In this document: positions 47,585 to 59,610 of the stretch, in pieces
How positions within the stretch are numbered: the first letter of the stretch is position 1
Layout: each line of letters opens with the position of its first letter
Source: Iris pallida
Lineage: Eukaryota > Streptophyta > Magnoliopsida > Asparagales > Iridaceae
DNA length: 64,000 bases
Assembly (NCBI GenBank): GCA_029216955.1
Contig: JANAVB010010791.1
Span: 4,757,304 to 4,821,303, forward strand
Direction of reading: 5' to 3'
Program-made: the position numbers and the translations under genes
The notes under the pieces: generated by a model
The model's database searches: none
What the model was told of the DNA's origin: nothing
The model's input: the letters and a program-made list of their open reading frames with translations, nothing else

Positions 47585-49700
47585 AGGGCCATGTACATTT
47601 TAGGATTTTTAGACTGTACATGATGGTATATACACAATTATTGGTTTATTGCATTTCTTTATTATTATTATTATTTTATTGAGATTATATAATATTAATA
47701 TTATTATTGTGGTTATTAAATATAAATTATTTACTATTATTAGAATTACCATTTATTTCTTTAACAAAAGATATATGTATATATATAAATGGATAATATA
47801 TATGTGTGGATGTATAGATAAATATACGTGAGTGAATATATAAATATGTTACATGTGTGTATATATAAATATATATAGTATATGTATACGTATATAGGAA
47901 TATATAGAGACATGTATATTTTGTGTAAATATATATATAATAAGAAGAGGAAATATAATATTCTCTTAGAAAATATAGGGATATATTTTTGGTGTAAATA
48001 TTTGTATATGGGTGTATAAATAAATATATATATATGTGTATTATGTGTTAAAAAGTAAAAGAAAAAGAAAAGAAAGGAAATCATATCAACACTGTTCCCT
48101 TGCGGGAATAGTGGACCCACAGCCTTCCCACAGAAGCATATAACCGAGTCACTATGAAGAGCCATTTATTTTTCTTCTAGTTCATCAGTCTTAATAATTT
48201 TAGTCTTTTAGATAAAGTAGAACTGAGCCCACAAAAAACCCCCGCAAGTCCAGGCCGAGCAGACCCCGAGCCCAGCTCGAACCGAGCCTTCCCCCACGCT
48301 CGATCGGGTGCTTATAATAGATAGTCGAGAGGGATCGATAGAAACGCAAACCCTAGCGCCGAACCACCGTGCTACCACCCCTGACCCCCTGGCGAACCGC
48401 CCAGAGGCCACGCGCCACCGCCGTGCATCGGAGTCGGCCGGCCAGGCGCGGGAAACTGCCCGCGAGCGTGGACTGCACAGAACGGCAGCAGCCGCGGAAG
48501 GCCTCTTTGCGACTCGTTCTCGCAACGCGTGGTTGATCGTTGGTTGATCTGCGACTTTGGGTATGTAAACAACCTATACACCTTCTACCCCCTTCAAATA
48601 GATTTAATTCTCATGCGATAGGTTGTCCGAAAAATCGAACCAAAGTTCGACAAACACCTGCTCGAAAACAGAGTAAATAGCAGTCCAGTCATCCACGTTT
48701 GACGAACGTTTTCGATCGATCTAGTACCATATTAGAAATTCTATTTGAAGACACTTTTAGACAACATATAGGGATTCACAACCCTTTTTGTGGATTTGGA
48801 AATCATCGACTATACATCGAGAAATCGAATTCCGAAGTTTAGGAAAAATCTGTTTTAAAATATTAGAAAATTAGAAAAAAAACTCTTCGACACGACGTGC
48901 GTCCCGCCAATCTGGGCGACGTGGTCGTGAACTAAAAACATCGAAAGGTGCATAACGGCTTTGTGGACGTGTGGGCTTTAACGAAATTCAAATTGGTCGT
49001 ATGTGCGTGACGAATTTGATGCGTATCCGTCGAAATTCACCGTATCGGTCTCTGTGCAAATTTCTCAATTACTTTGTGCACGCTCGTCAGACCGAGGTAA
49101 AACTTGCGCCAGCAGGACCGTATCATTTTTTTGGTCCTGTATGCCAAGTTTGGTCCGATTCTGAGACCGTTGATTGGATCGCCGTTTTGCGGGCCCCACG
49201 GTCCGATTCAACGGGCGATTTTGTGCACGGCCCATCGGAATCCAACTCTAGACTTACGGTTGGGTTCGTATCGGATAACTAGATCCGTAGACATGTAGTT
49301 TGACGACTTTAGAGACCGTTGACTCTGGCACACTTTTCGGTGCAAAGCGGGTCCAACGGTGGATACCGTTTTGATCCGAAATTACCGTTTTGCTCCTGTG
49401 TCCAGAATTGGACTTAAGGACAGACAATTCTAGCTATTTTGACTATTCTGAAAACATTTGTAATATTTATTTCAGCATCCAGAGACTGTTGTACGGATTT
49501 TGACTATTGTGGCACATTGAGTGGTTAAGATTGTCGGTTTCACCAGCAGAGGACCCCAGACGAGTACAGTTTATTGTTTGTTTTCAGTATTGATCTTTAC
49601 TATGCATTAGTGTTTAGTCGATAGATATGTGATTTCAGTTTTATGTGATTTTGTTCCTTGTTGTGTCGGGAGATGAAGTACCAACGATGTGTGATCTGAC

Positions 49701-49989
49701 CTTAGACAGTGTAAACAGTGATTATTATTGCAAAGTAGACAGTGTAGACAGTAATTTATTATTGCAAAGTAGACAGTGTAGACAGTGATTTATTATTGCA
49801 CTTATATCTTGTAGACCGTGTAGACCGTAATTATTATTGCATTTATACTGTGTAGACCGTGTAGACCGTGATTATTATTTTTGTAGACAATTTTCTTTAT
49901 TGCAGTATTCCGTGTAGACCGTGTAACTATAGACCGTGTAACTTTAGACAGTGTAGACAGTGTAACTTTAGACAGTGTAGACAGTGTCG
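49701..49989. repeat. TAGACAGTG / TAGACCGTG minisatellite in the A 5' LTR
   Basis: About 20 short units of 8-9 bp (GTAGACAGT, GTAGACCGT) in pairs, separated by ATTTATTATTGCA spacers. The 3' LTR has a similar array at 56925-57212 with different numbers of units. Confidence 0.9.
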
Positions 49990-50422
49990 CATAATTGTTC
50001 CGAGATCGATCACATATCAAAGGTACTTCAGTCAGTCAGTCATTCAGTGAGTATTTTATTGTATTTCATTTTCTGTTTGTTTTATTCTGTCTTTCTTTAT
50101 TTATTTTATGAAACATATGTCTAAAGGCTAACCTCTACGTATAGCCATTTTCATATATTGAAACTGCATTCAGTGAATTGTACTCGTTCCATTCTTGACT
50201 GGAAACCAATATTTTTCAGGTTAGCCGTGGATTTACTTAGCATGGGAGATACCGGGGTACTTGCAGACAAAAGCCTAGTGACCAGCTAGATAGTTGAGTT
50301 ATAGTCATTCAATTATTTGTACAAGTTTATATTTTTCTACAAATGTAAAACTTGTGATCATTGTAAGTTAAATTAATTTTGTGAAAGAGCATTATTTGTG
50401 ATTTTGATCTTCATGGCCGTGA

Positions 50423-50458
50423 CAGCGTTCTACCGCCGACACTACGACGTAGGCTGGC
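50423..50458 (+). other. Conserved 3'-terminal LTR box (copy in the A 5' LTR)
   Basis: ACAGCGTTCTACCGCCGAC followed by ACTACGACGTAGGCTGG lies about 50-85 bp before the LTR end. It is the same box as in S and B, with the second hairpin arm partly decayed (CGACG instead of CGGCG). Confidence 0.7.
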
Positions 50459-50508
50459 TTGGACACGTCTCGTATCCGTTGTAAAAAAAATGGGTGTGGG
50501 TCATGACA

Positions 50509-53500
50509 AGTTTTTGTGGTGGCCCATGCAGGTCTGTTTTTGTAAATCATGCGAACTCGCGACAGTACTTAAGTTAGTTATACTATTGCGAGCCTGCGAC
50601 CAGGAAATGCTCATTCACGAATTAAGGATTAATTTAATTTAAGAGAATGACTAGGACTAGGAGTCCCTTATACAAATTTACCGATGGATAGTCTAGGCCA
50701 TGCAATGTTGATGAGAGTTATTAATTTTGATAGTTTGTCATATCCCCGTAGGTACACTATTACCTCTTCATATGACGATATGATCCAATGGGGATAGATT
50801 ATTCACTTGGTGAGACAGGGCTTCCTAGAAATAATGATCTAACCTCGATAAATGGTGCAATTCCTTCTCCTTGCCCCTTTAGATATCATTCTCACATCTT
50901 AGTCCGAATTGCCTATTTAGTTCCAATCTAGTCCTAAGAGTTATTATGTTTTGATTAGGTTAGTTTCGATTCAAAGTTTTTCTCAATGGGTTGGATGCAC
51001 ACGAAATAGATACTAGAACGTTTGTATTCCTTTTGTCTTCAGTTATTTTCTCCCGGTCCGATCTTTCATTTGAAGAGTGGTGACTGATAGGATAAATACT
51101 TACGTTTTATTTCATAGTCAACATGTTTGAATCTCTAGAAGCTCATAAATTTTTACAGATATAGTTAAAGGAATGTTAGTTAACTCATAATGGCAAGACA
51201 GCAGCGCACTGTCGCCATTTATTCGAATTATAGAGACTATGGATTCACTGCAGCCAGTAGCGCACTGGCGAGGCACGATCCCTAGAGTTTGGATTAGTTT
51301 AAAAAATATAGGTTATAGAATATTGCTAAAACTATGGCTAGTGGTCCCCTTTTGACCGTAGTTACCCTTAAGTCAATATTTGATAGAGTTAAGAAATGGT
51401 CGATTTTGTATCATATTTGGGTTACGAAACCAACGGTTTACTACCGCCGAGTATACGGGCGAGGCATAACTCTCGGTGAAATGACTTCAGACGTGATTAC
51501 AAGTTTAGGATACTATGGAGGATAGGACAATGCCATATATGTCCCATAAGACCCCAAAGCTAATATTAGTGGTAATTTTGCAAGTTGGGTAGCACGTCTC
51601 CCGATCTAGCATTCCGTGGTCCTTGTGACCTATTGACGAGGATATTGATTAACGCTAATATGTTTACCTAGAATTTAGAATTTTGAGGTCCATAACCCAT
51701 TAGTCGACCAAGGCCTTGGATAAGAAGATAGTAGGAAGACTATATAAGCAATAACACCAGATAAAGTTTTGATTCTCGTAAAACTCGAACTACTTGTGCC
51801 TTCTTTCAAAAATCTCGCATACTTGTATTTTTGACTATCTTGACCAATGCTGCTATTACAGCCTAGTTTTGTAAGCTTACTCTGTTCTCGAGCATGATTA
51901 GTGGGGACGCCTATTAACATATTGTCTAATCAGAATCAACGTGTTACGGTATGATCAACCGTAGTACACCCGGTTCGCTCTCCCTCTGATTAACTTACGT
52001 GGATTGAGATATAGATGTCTCTAGATCTCATCCGCTACTGTATTGACATTTCTTTTTGAATTATACATTCGCCTCTGAATCACGTAATAGTATTCAGTGA
52101 CATCTTCCTTGAACTCTATTGTTTGTCTTTCACTGATTTGGAAATATGAAAGTTCGCAATTGGTAGCGAGATTCAGAGTATCCCCATGGCTACGATAGTT
52201 GTATACACAAGTGTAGCTACCATCAGCCAGCCATGTGACTAGAACCTTGTCTTGAGTTACTCGTTCTCCTCTCGATCCTGAAACTACTATTGGGACCATT
52301 CTATCCATTTGACTTTGAGAATGATTAGGGCTTTACCCTTAGTCAAGTACCAACCTAGGAGACTCTATTCTCAAGAAACCAATTTATTGTGAGTCTCTAA
52401 TTGATTTCTTGAAGCTTGCTTTAACTAGCAACCCTTAAGCCCATACCCTAGAACCCTTGTGACAATAGTCTGGCAGGCTTAACAAAAATAGATATTCACG
52501 ACTCAGTGTTAGAAATCTTTTCAAATGATGTGCCTTAGAGTTGATTACCCCGTCGATAACTCTTGAATAACTGGAGACGAGTAGGTTATTCTATTTTGTC
52601 GACCAGGTGTCATTGTACACACTCATTTTCCATTTATTGAGGAACGATCCTTGACTTGACTTATAACTACCGTATTTTGTCACGCCGTGCCTTATTCTTT
52701 ATTAGCAAGAGTCGGGGTACAATATCCGAACTTCAGAATTCTTTTAACCTCATTATTCCTAAAACCATATCCTAGATTCTAAGGTGGGTAGACGGTAAGC
52801 CTTCTAAAATTTTGGGATATACGAAGATTACTGATTGATTATAATAAATTCTATTAGGATGATAGTTAGTGCCCCATGGACTTCCACTTTTCATTTAGAT
52901 CATTTTGTGTCCCCAGTCGTGCCATTAATATTTGGAGCACGAGACCAGCTATTACCTTCCAATAAAGTTCATGTACAATATCTAGACGAGTCCTCCTTCA
53001 TCTAGGTACATCAAGTCCCACTCAAACACGTCCTCTTGCACTATGTCTTCATGGTATGACTTTCTAGTCAAAGGGATTAGCTATAACCCTTACCATAATA
53101 CCAGTATACTTTTTGACTTCTATTAGAACCTCAACCTCGACTCGAATCTTTCGACCCAATATATGGTTGTGACCTACTCGAAGCCCACTACGCACATGTC
53201 ACTAGTGTGCCACTCAATTGTGTCCTCTCGTGCTACTTAAACACAGAAGTCACCGAAGATGCATTTTGGGCTTTAGGAACCTAGCTAACTAACCCGACTG
53301 GCGACTAGCTCAACCACTTTGGTAGAAACCTATTCTAGGTTACCCAAGCCTAGTAGAAATAGTTTTATCATTGGAATCTTGTCTAGTCAATATAGACTGA
53401 AATCCGAGGTTCATCCAACCAACGATTGATGTCATCCATACAAACCACCATTTTTGGAGTATATAAAACCGAATTATTTGGAATAGGTCCCTATACCTAA

Positions 53501-54277
53501 TACATAGTCTCCCCCTCTTAGACTGTGAAGTCATCCGTAACCCTTATTCCACCTACCTGGAAGTCGCGATACGATCTTGTGTTGCATTTACATCCCTTGC
53601 TTACGTGTTTAAATAACCACGGAAAAGATCACAATCTCGATTTCTCAAATTTTGTTCTATTATGGAACCTTGTTTAAATTAATTTCAAGAACGAAACTTC
53701 TGTATTGCACTGATTGCAAGCCCCTCTAAGAAATAAGGGTTCTTCGATTTAACAAGTGACTAGATTAGAGTAGCCCAATCTAGCAAAGAAGTCAACGGTT
53801 TATAAACACTCTTTTAGCTGTATCGTTGGATACTCAACCACTCTTGGAACTTCATATTTGCTTTCGTTTATTCTTTCTTACCTCCCTGTCCCTCATATTT
53901 CAGAGTGACGATGGCCATGCTTACTAGAATTTATCAATATTTCTTAGCTACTTGTGTAAAAAAAATTTTGCTTGTTAAATTTTGGGTTACTTGATAGATA
54001 TGAAAGGATTATAGACACCATATACAGTAGGTATCTGTTGATGGGATTATTAGCAACTAGTTAGAAGATTATAGATATTTAGTTGTGAGGAGTAGTGTGA
54101 CCAAAGGTGAGTAGATGTCCTCGAGGATTCGTAATTATGAAATGGCAAGGAGGAGGTATAAATAATTCTGAGAAATAAATTTGAGAAGATTGTGGTAATA
54201 GTGGATTTATTATTTTATTTTAGGCATGTTTATGAGTTAGAATTTCGAGGATGAAATTATTTTAAGGTGGGTAGATT
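50509..54277 (+). mobile_element. Element A: interior, 3769 bp, no recognised coding region
   Basis: It opens with the PBS-like TGTGGTGGCCCATGCAGG (50515-50532) and closes with ATTTCGAGGATGAAATTATT and a purine-rich AAGGTGGGTAGA run. The longest open frames (51334-51525 plus; 52021-52308 and 53340-53534 minus) show no gag, protease, RT, RNase H, integrase or chromodomain motifs. It is either a strongly decayed gag-pol or a non-coding LARD interior; I could not tell which by reading. Confidence 0.75.
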
Positions 54278-57200
54278 TGTAGCTCCCCTTCCCAAAAATT
54301 TTGAAATATTTTATTTATTATTTTAATTGATTTAGATGGTGATTTTTAGATTTTGTAAAAAGTTATTTAGTTTATTATTACGGTAGATGATTTTAGTCAT
54401 TGTTAGAAATTTGAGTACAAGGTGACTAGAAATCGTGACACGGATAGTGCAGTGGCGGGCTTTGACTAAGTGTATTAGCCCTGGCAGGGAAGATTGAGCC
54501 ATAGTGATACCCTAACTAGGAAAACCAGACTAAGTTGTGACATGACCATTATAATAGTTTAATTATTCATTATTATTATTATTTGACATTTAGTGATCCG
54601 TTTGTACCAGACTGGTCCGGTCTGGACCTGGATCGGACCAAGCCCATGTAGTCATACAGCACATCCAAGGACATTCATGTTGAGGAATTTGGTATGAGGG
54701 TGTTGTATTTCATTTTAATAATTTAACGAATATTTTCTAGTATTCGAAATTAGATATTATAATTATCCTTATTTAGTTGATATTAAATGACATTGTTATA
54801 AAATAGGGCCTTGTACATTTTAGGATTTTTAGACTGTGCATGATGGTATATACACCATTATTGGTTTATTGTATTTCGTTATTATTATTATTATTATTAT
54901 TATTATTTTATTGAGGTTATATAATATTAAAATTATTACTGTGGTTATTAAATATAAATTATTTACTATTATTAGAATTACCATTTATTTCTTTAACAAA
55001 AGATATATGTGTATATATAAATGGATAATATATATGTGTGGATGTATAGATAAATATACGTGAGTGAATATATAAATATATTATGTGTGTGTATATATAA
55101 ATATATATAGTATATGTATACGTATATAGGAATATATAGAGACATGTATATTTTGTGTAAACATATATATAATAAGAAGAGGAAATATAATATTCTCTAA
55201 GGAAATATAGGGATATATTTTTGGTGTAAATATTTGTATATGGGTGTATAAATAAAAGATATGTGTGTATTATGTGTTAAATTGAAAAAAGAAAAAAAGA
55301 AGAAAGGAAATCAGATCAACACAGTTCCCTTGCGGGAACAGTGGACCCGCAGCCTTCCCACAGCAGCATATAACCGCGTCACTATGAAGAGCCATTTATT
55401 TTTCTTCTAGTTCATCAATCTTGATAATTTTAGTCTTTTAGATAAAGTAGAACTGAGCCCACACAAAACCCCCGTAAGTCCAGGCCGAGCAGACCCCAGG
55501 CCCAGCTCGAACCGAGCCTTCCCCCACGCTCGATCGGGTGCTTATAATAGATAGTCGAGAGGGATCGATAGAAACGCAAATCCTAGCGCCGAACCACCGT
55601 GCTACCACCCCTGACCCCCTGGCGAACCGCCCAGAGGCCGTGCGCCACCGCCGTGCGCCGGAGTCGGCCGGCCAGGCGCGGGAAACCGCCCGCGCGCATG
55701 GACTGCACAGAACGGCAGCAGCCACGGAAGGCCACTTTGCGACACATTTTCGCAACGCATGGTTGATCGTTGGTTGATCTGTGACTTTGGGTATGTAAAC
55801 AACCTATACACCTTCAACCCCCTTCAAATAGATTTAATTCTCATGCGATAGGTTGTTCGAAAAATCGAACCAAAGTTCGATAAAAACCTGCTCGAAAACA
55901 GAGTAAATAGCAGTCCAGTCATCCACGTTTGACGAATAATTTCGATCGATCTAGTACCATATTAGAAATTCTATTTGAACATACTTTTAGACAACATATA
56001 GGGCTTCACAACCGTTTTGGTGGATTTGGAAATCATCGACTATACGTCGAGAAATTGAATCCCGAAGTTTAGGAAAAATCTGTTTTAAAATATTAGAAAA
56101 TTAGAAAAAACACTTCGATACGACGTGCGTCCCGCCAATCCGGGCGACGTGGTCGCGAACCAAAAGCATCGAAAGGTGCGTAACAGCTTCGTTGACGTGT
56201 GGGCTTTGACGGAATTCAAATTGGTCGTGTGTGCGCGACGAATTTGATGCGTATCCGTCGAAATTCACCGTATCGGTCTCTGTGCAAATTTCTTAATTAC
56301 TTTGTGCACACTCGTTAGACCGAGATGAAACTTGCGCCAGCAGGACCATATCATTTTTCTGGTCCTGTATGCCAAGTTTGGTCTGATTCTGAGACCGTTG
56401 ATTGGATCGCCGTTTTGCGGGCCCCATGGTCCGATTCAACGGGCGATTTTGTGCACGGCCCGCTGGAATCCAACTCTAGACTTACGGTCGGGTTCGTATC
56501 GGAAAACTGGATCCGTAGACTTGTAGTTTGACGACTTTAGAGACTGTTGACTCTGGCACGCTTTTCGGTGCAAAGCGGGTCCAACGGCGGACACCGTTTT
56601 GACCCAAAATTACCATTTTGCCCCTGTGTCCAGAATTCGACTTAAGGATAGGCAATTCTAGCTATTTTGACTATTCTGAGAACATTGTTAATGTTTATTT
56701 CAGCATCCAGAGACTGTGGTACGGGATTTGACTATTGTGGCACATTGAGTGGTTCATATTGTTAGTTTTACCAGCAGAGGACCCCAGGCGAGTACAGTTT
56801 ATTGTTTGTTTCAGTATTAATCTTTACTATGCATCAGTGTTTAGTCAATAGATATGTGATTTCAGTTTTATGTGATTTTGTTCCTTGTTGTGTCGGGAGA
56901 TGAAGTACCAACGATGATCTGACCTTAGACAGTGTAGACAATGTAGACAGTGATTTATTATTGCAAAGTAGACAGTGTAGACAGTGATTTATTATTGCAA
57001 AGTAGACAGTATAGACAGTGATTTATTATTGCACTTATATCTTGTAGACCGTGATTATTATTGCATTTATACTGTGTAGACCGTGTAGACCGTGATTATT
57101 ATTTTTGTAGACAGTATTTCTTTATTGCAGTATTTCATGTAGACCGTTTAACTGTAGACCGTGTAACTTTAGACAGTGTAGACAGTGTAACTTTAGACAG

Positions 57201-57743
57201 TATAGACAGTGTCGCATAATTGTTCCGAGACCGATCACATATCAAAGGTACTTCAGTCAGTCAGTCAGTCGGTGAGTATTTTAATGTATTTCATTTTCTG
57301 TTTGTTTTATTCTGTCTTTCTTCATTTATTTTATGGAACATATGTCTAAAGGCTAACCTCTGCGTATAGTCATTTTCATATATTGAAACTGCATTCAGTG
57401 AATTGTACTCGTTCCAATCCTGACTGAAAACCAATATTTTTCAGGTTAGCCGTGAATTTACTTAGCATGGGAGATACGGGGGTACATGCAGACAAAAGCC
57501 TAGTGACCAGCTAGATAGTTGAGTTGTAGTCATTCAATTATTTGTACAAGTTTATATTTTTCTGCAAATGTGAAACTTGTGATCATTGTAAGTTAAATTA
57601 ATTTTGTGAAAGAGCATTATTTGTGATTTTGATCTTCATGGCCGTGACAGCGTTCTACCGTCGACATTGTGGCATAAGCTGGCTTGGACACGTCTCGTAT
57701 CCGTTTTTAAAAAAAAGAAAAAAAATGGGTACGGGTCATGACA
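54278..57743 (+). repeat. Element A: 3' LTR, 3466 bp
   Basis: It has the full TG..CA termini (TGTAGCTCCCC ... GGGTCATGACA) and is the uninterrupted version of the 5' LTR. It contains a TTA microsatellite (about 54878-54906), TATAAAAT (54797-54804), a GC-rich island (about 55460-55790) and the TAGACAGTG array (56925-57212). It ends directly before CTAAG. Small A and T insertions near 57705-57725 separate it from the 5' LTR. Confidence 0.94.
56925..57212. repeat. TAGACAGTG / TAGACCGTG minisatellite in the A 3' LTR
   Basis: The same units as 49701-49989, with a few copies gained and lost, so the array has changed since the element inserted. Confidence 0.9.
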
Positions 57744-57748
57744 CTAAG
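57744..57748. repeat. Right TSD of element A (CTAAG)
   Basis: Identical to 43497-43501; the B LTR sequence continues directly behind it. Confidence 0.95.
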
Positions 57749-59610
57749 AGTGCCCAGGATCTAACTAAAGCCAAGTGGCTGCACCTTTGGCACAACAAGG
57801 TGGTTTGAACCAAGTTGCTCGAGCCCCTACTACTGACTGAATCACTAATGAGTAGTGGACAGAACAAGTGGAAGGAATTTCTAATGTTCAGCATGGATTG
57901 AAACTCATTTAAAAACTGTTTTTTAAAACATGTATCAGTCATGCAACAAATAGAACCAAAAATCATTTGAAAACCTAATTAATCCATTCAAAATCTAGGG
58001 AAAATACATGCCAACATAGGTGGGGGGTCTGTTCGTGTCCCCGTGTCTAGCAAATAGGACACGAAGTGTCGAATATGTCATGAAACAGGTGGTATCAGCA
58101 AACAGTGCACTGTGCGTGCTAAGTGTCGTACGGCCAGGTTGGTCTAGCTTGGACACGACACAGTCCACAAGAGGACACTTGGTCGTTTCCCTACTTAGTC
58201 TAGGTATAGGTCATCGTGTCCAAGTGCCTGCACTGAGTCGGGGTCGTGTCGTGTCAGTGTTATTAGGGCATATCATTGGCTCGAAACTGGTATACACAGC
58301 ACTGTACGAAATCAGTGCGGGTCAATTTTCTTCGTGCATACATATCGAGAACCCGTGAAACTTTATGGGTGTCGTGTCAGTGATTGCCCGCACCCACACA
58401 CCAATTTTCAGATGTCGGGGTACCGTGTCGTGTCCGCTAGGACACCCGAGCAGCAGGACACTGCACGAGCCCCGTGCGGTATCTCATGCTGCGTGTTCGA
58501 GTGCTAAAACAGTGTCCAAACATGCGTAAAATCGACTCAGTCATTTAGGGTTGTAATATACACATGTTAGGCTACACATACATGTAATTTGTTTTGAAAT
58601 TTACCAAAATCGATTTATATGTGACATTTCATCGAAGACGCATTTAAACACACCGATACGTGTCCGATACGGACACGAAATGGACACAAATTCCTACCAA
58701 ACTTGGGCTACACCTAGGGGAACCCTAAATGAATGCATCTATGGGAAGAAATCAGGAATTTATTAGGGTTTGTAGGGTTTTACCTATTGAGTATTCAAAC
58801 TCAATGTAAAGAGCCTCGACTCGACGTCCTCCTTGAATTGCTACGGTTTAAACATCCTCCAACCTTGCTAGCAAGCCTCCACAAGTATTCTCTAATGTTA
58901 GGGATGATGATGCAATTGACTTGACTCAATTTGGGCTCAATTTGGATTAATTGGGAGAGGTTTAGGGAAGAACAAAGTTGGGTTCTTCTAGGTTTTTAAA
59001 AAGAAGGCAATGGCTACTAGATGATACATTATAGGAGGGAGGGCTTGTATGGCTGCCACAATAGTGAATTAGGGTTAGGGTTAGATGTAGATGAGTGGCT
59101 AAGGCATGTCCACCCAATTCCGAGCCTTCCTATTTGTTCAAGGCTTTCTTTTTCACAAATATCCTAAGAAAAATATCCTACCATAATAATATCTAGATAT
59201 TACTAACCTTGGCACTTAGTAGGAATGTTCTAACCTTGATTCTATCCTCAAGACTAATCTAGATTAGGTTAACTTCTAGGTTAAGGCTTAACTAAAGGAT
59301 TAGCACAATATTTAATTAATCAAAATTACAATTTCACAAAAAGATCAAAATGACCAAAATATGCCTAGGCTAAAAATTGGCAATTTGAAATTCTAATCAC
59401 GTGACTAGGCTCCCATGGTCATAGTTAGTCTCCGGGCTTAGCAATTCTAGGGTTACACTAGTTAACCATCAAAATCACCATTCAACTTTTTAAATAGCTT
59501 TAAATTGACTAAAAATCACCAAAAATCACAATATGATTTAAATATCATTATTAAATGATTATAATCACAAAATTTCAAAATTACCCTCATTTGGAAAACT
59601 GGGTATTACA
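57749..59610 (-). repeat. Element B: middle LTR (b), right part
   Basis: It continues the LTR interrupted at 43501 and ends GAAAACTGGGTATTACA. It matches 37966-39828 closely. The TATA position reads TATAATG on the minus strand (near 59030), one base off the box in LTR (a). No gene is present. Confidence 0.92.

Larger units (their letters stand above)
47348..50508 (+). repeat. Element A: 5' LTR, remaining 3161 bp
   Basis: It resumes after C and matches 54568-57743. It contains TATAAAAT (47577-47584), an AT-rich leader, a GC-rich island (about 48230-48560), a minisatellite (49701-49989) and the hairpin box (about 50423-50458), and ends GGGTCATGACA. The GC-rich island gives overlapping open frames on both strands (105 and 79 codons) that recur in the 3' LTR but look untranslated. 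Confidence 0.93.
43502..57743 (+). mobile_element. Element A: complete LTR retrotransposon with TSD, LARD-like
   Basis: The 14,242-bp unit consists of a 5' LTR (43502-50508, including the 3.55-kb solo LTR C), an interior (50509-54277) and a 3' LTR (54278-57743), flanked by CTAAG. The LTRs begin TGTAGCTCCCCTTCCC and end GGGTCATGACA. The direction is set by the PBS-like sequence after the 5' LTR and by the ATTTCGAGGATGAAATTATT plus purine-rich AAGGTGGGTAGA before the 3' LTR, a pattern typical of Tekay/Del-type Ty3/gypsy elements. No gag-pol domain is recognised. Confidence 0.93.

Noticed and set aside
48208..48525. GC-rich segment considered as a host gene fragment captured by the retrotransposon
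   Set aside because: No recognisable protein similarity on either strand, and related GC-rich parts in C and C' sit at the same LTR position, which suggests native LTR sequence.
48208..48547. Overlapping open frames of 105 codons (minus) and 79 codons (plus) that recur in the other A LTR at 55438-55777
   Set aside because: They recur because the two LTRs are copies of each other. About a dozen residues differ between the copies over 105 codons, with no sign of purifying selection, and no domain is seen.
49701..49989. Regularly spaced repeats that could suggest a CRISPR-like array
   Set aside because: Units are 8-9 bp, the spacers are themselves repeated, and the array is inside a plant LTR; no cas-like gene is present.
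52021..52308. A 95-codon minus-strand frame in the A interior with protein-like composition
   Set aside because: It is antisense to the element, has no known motif, and a frame of this length is expected by chance in 3.8 kb.
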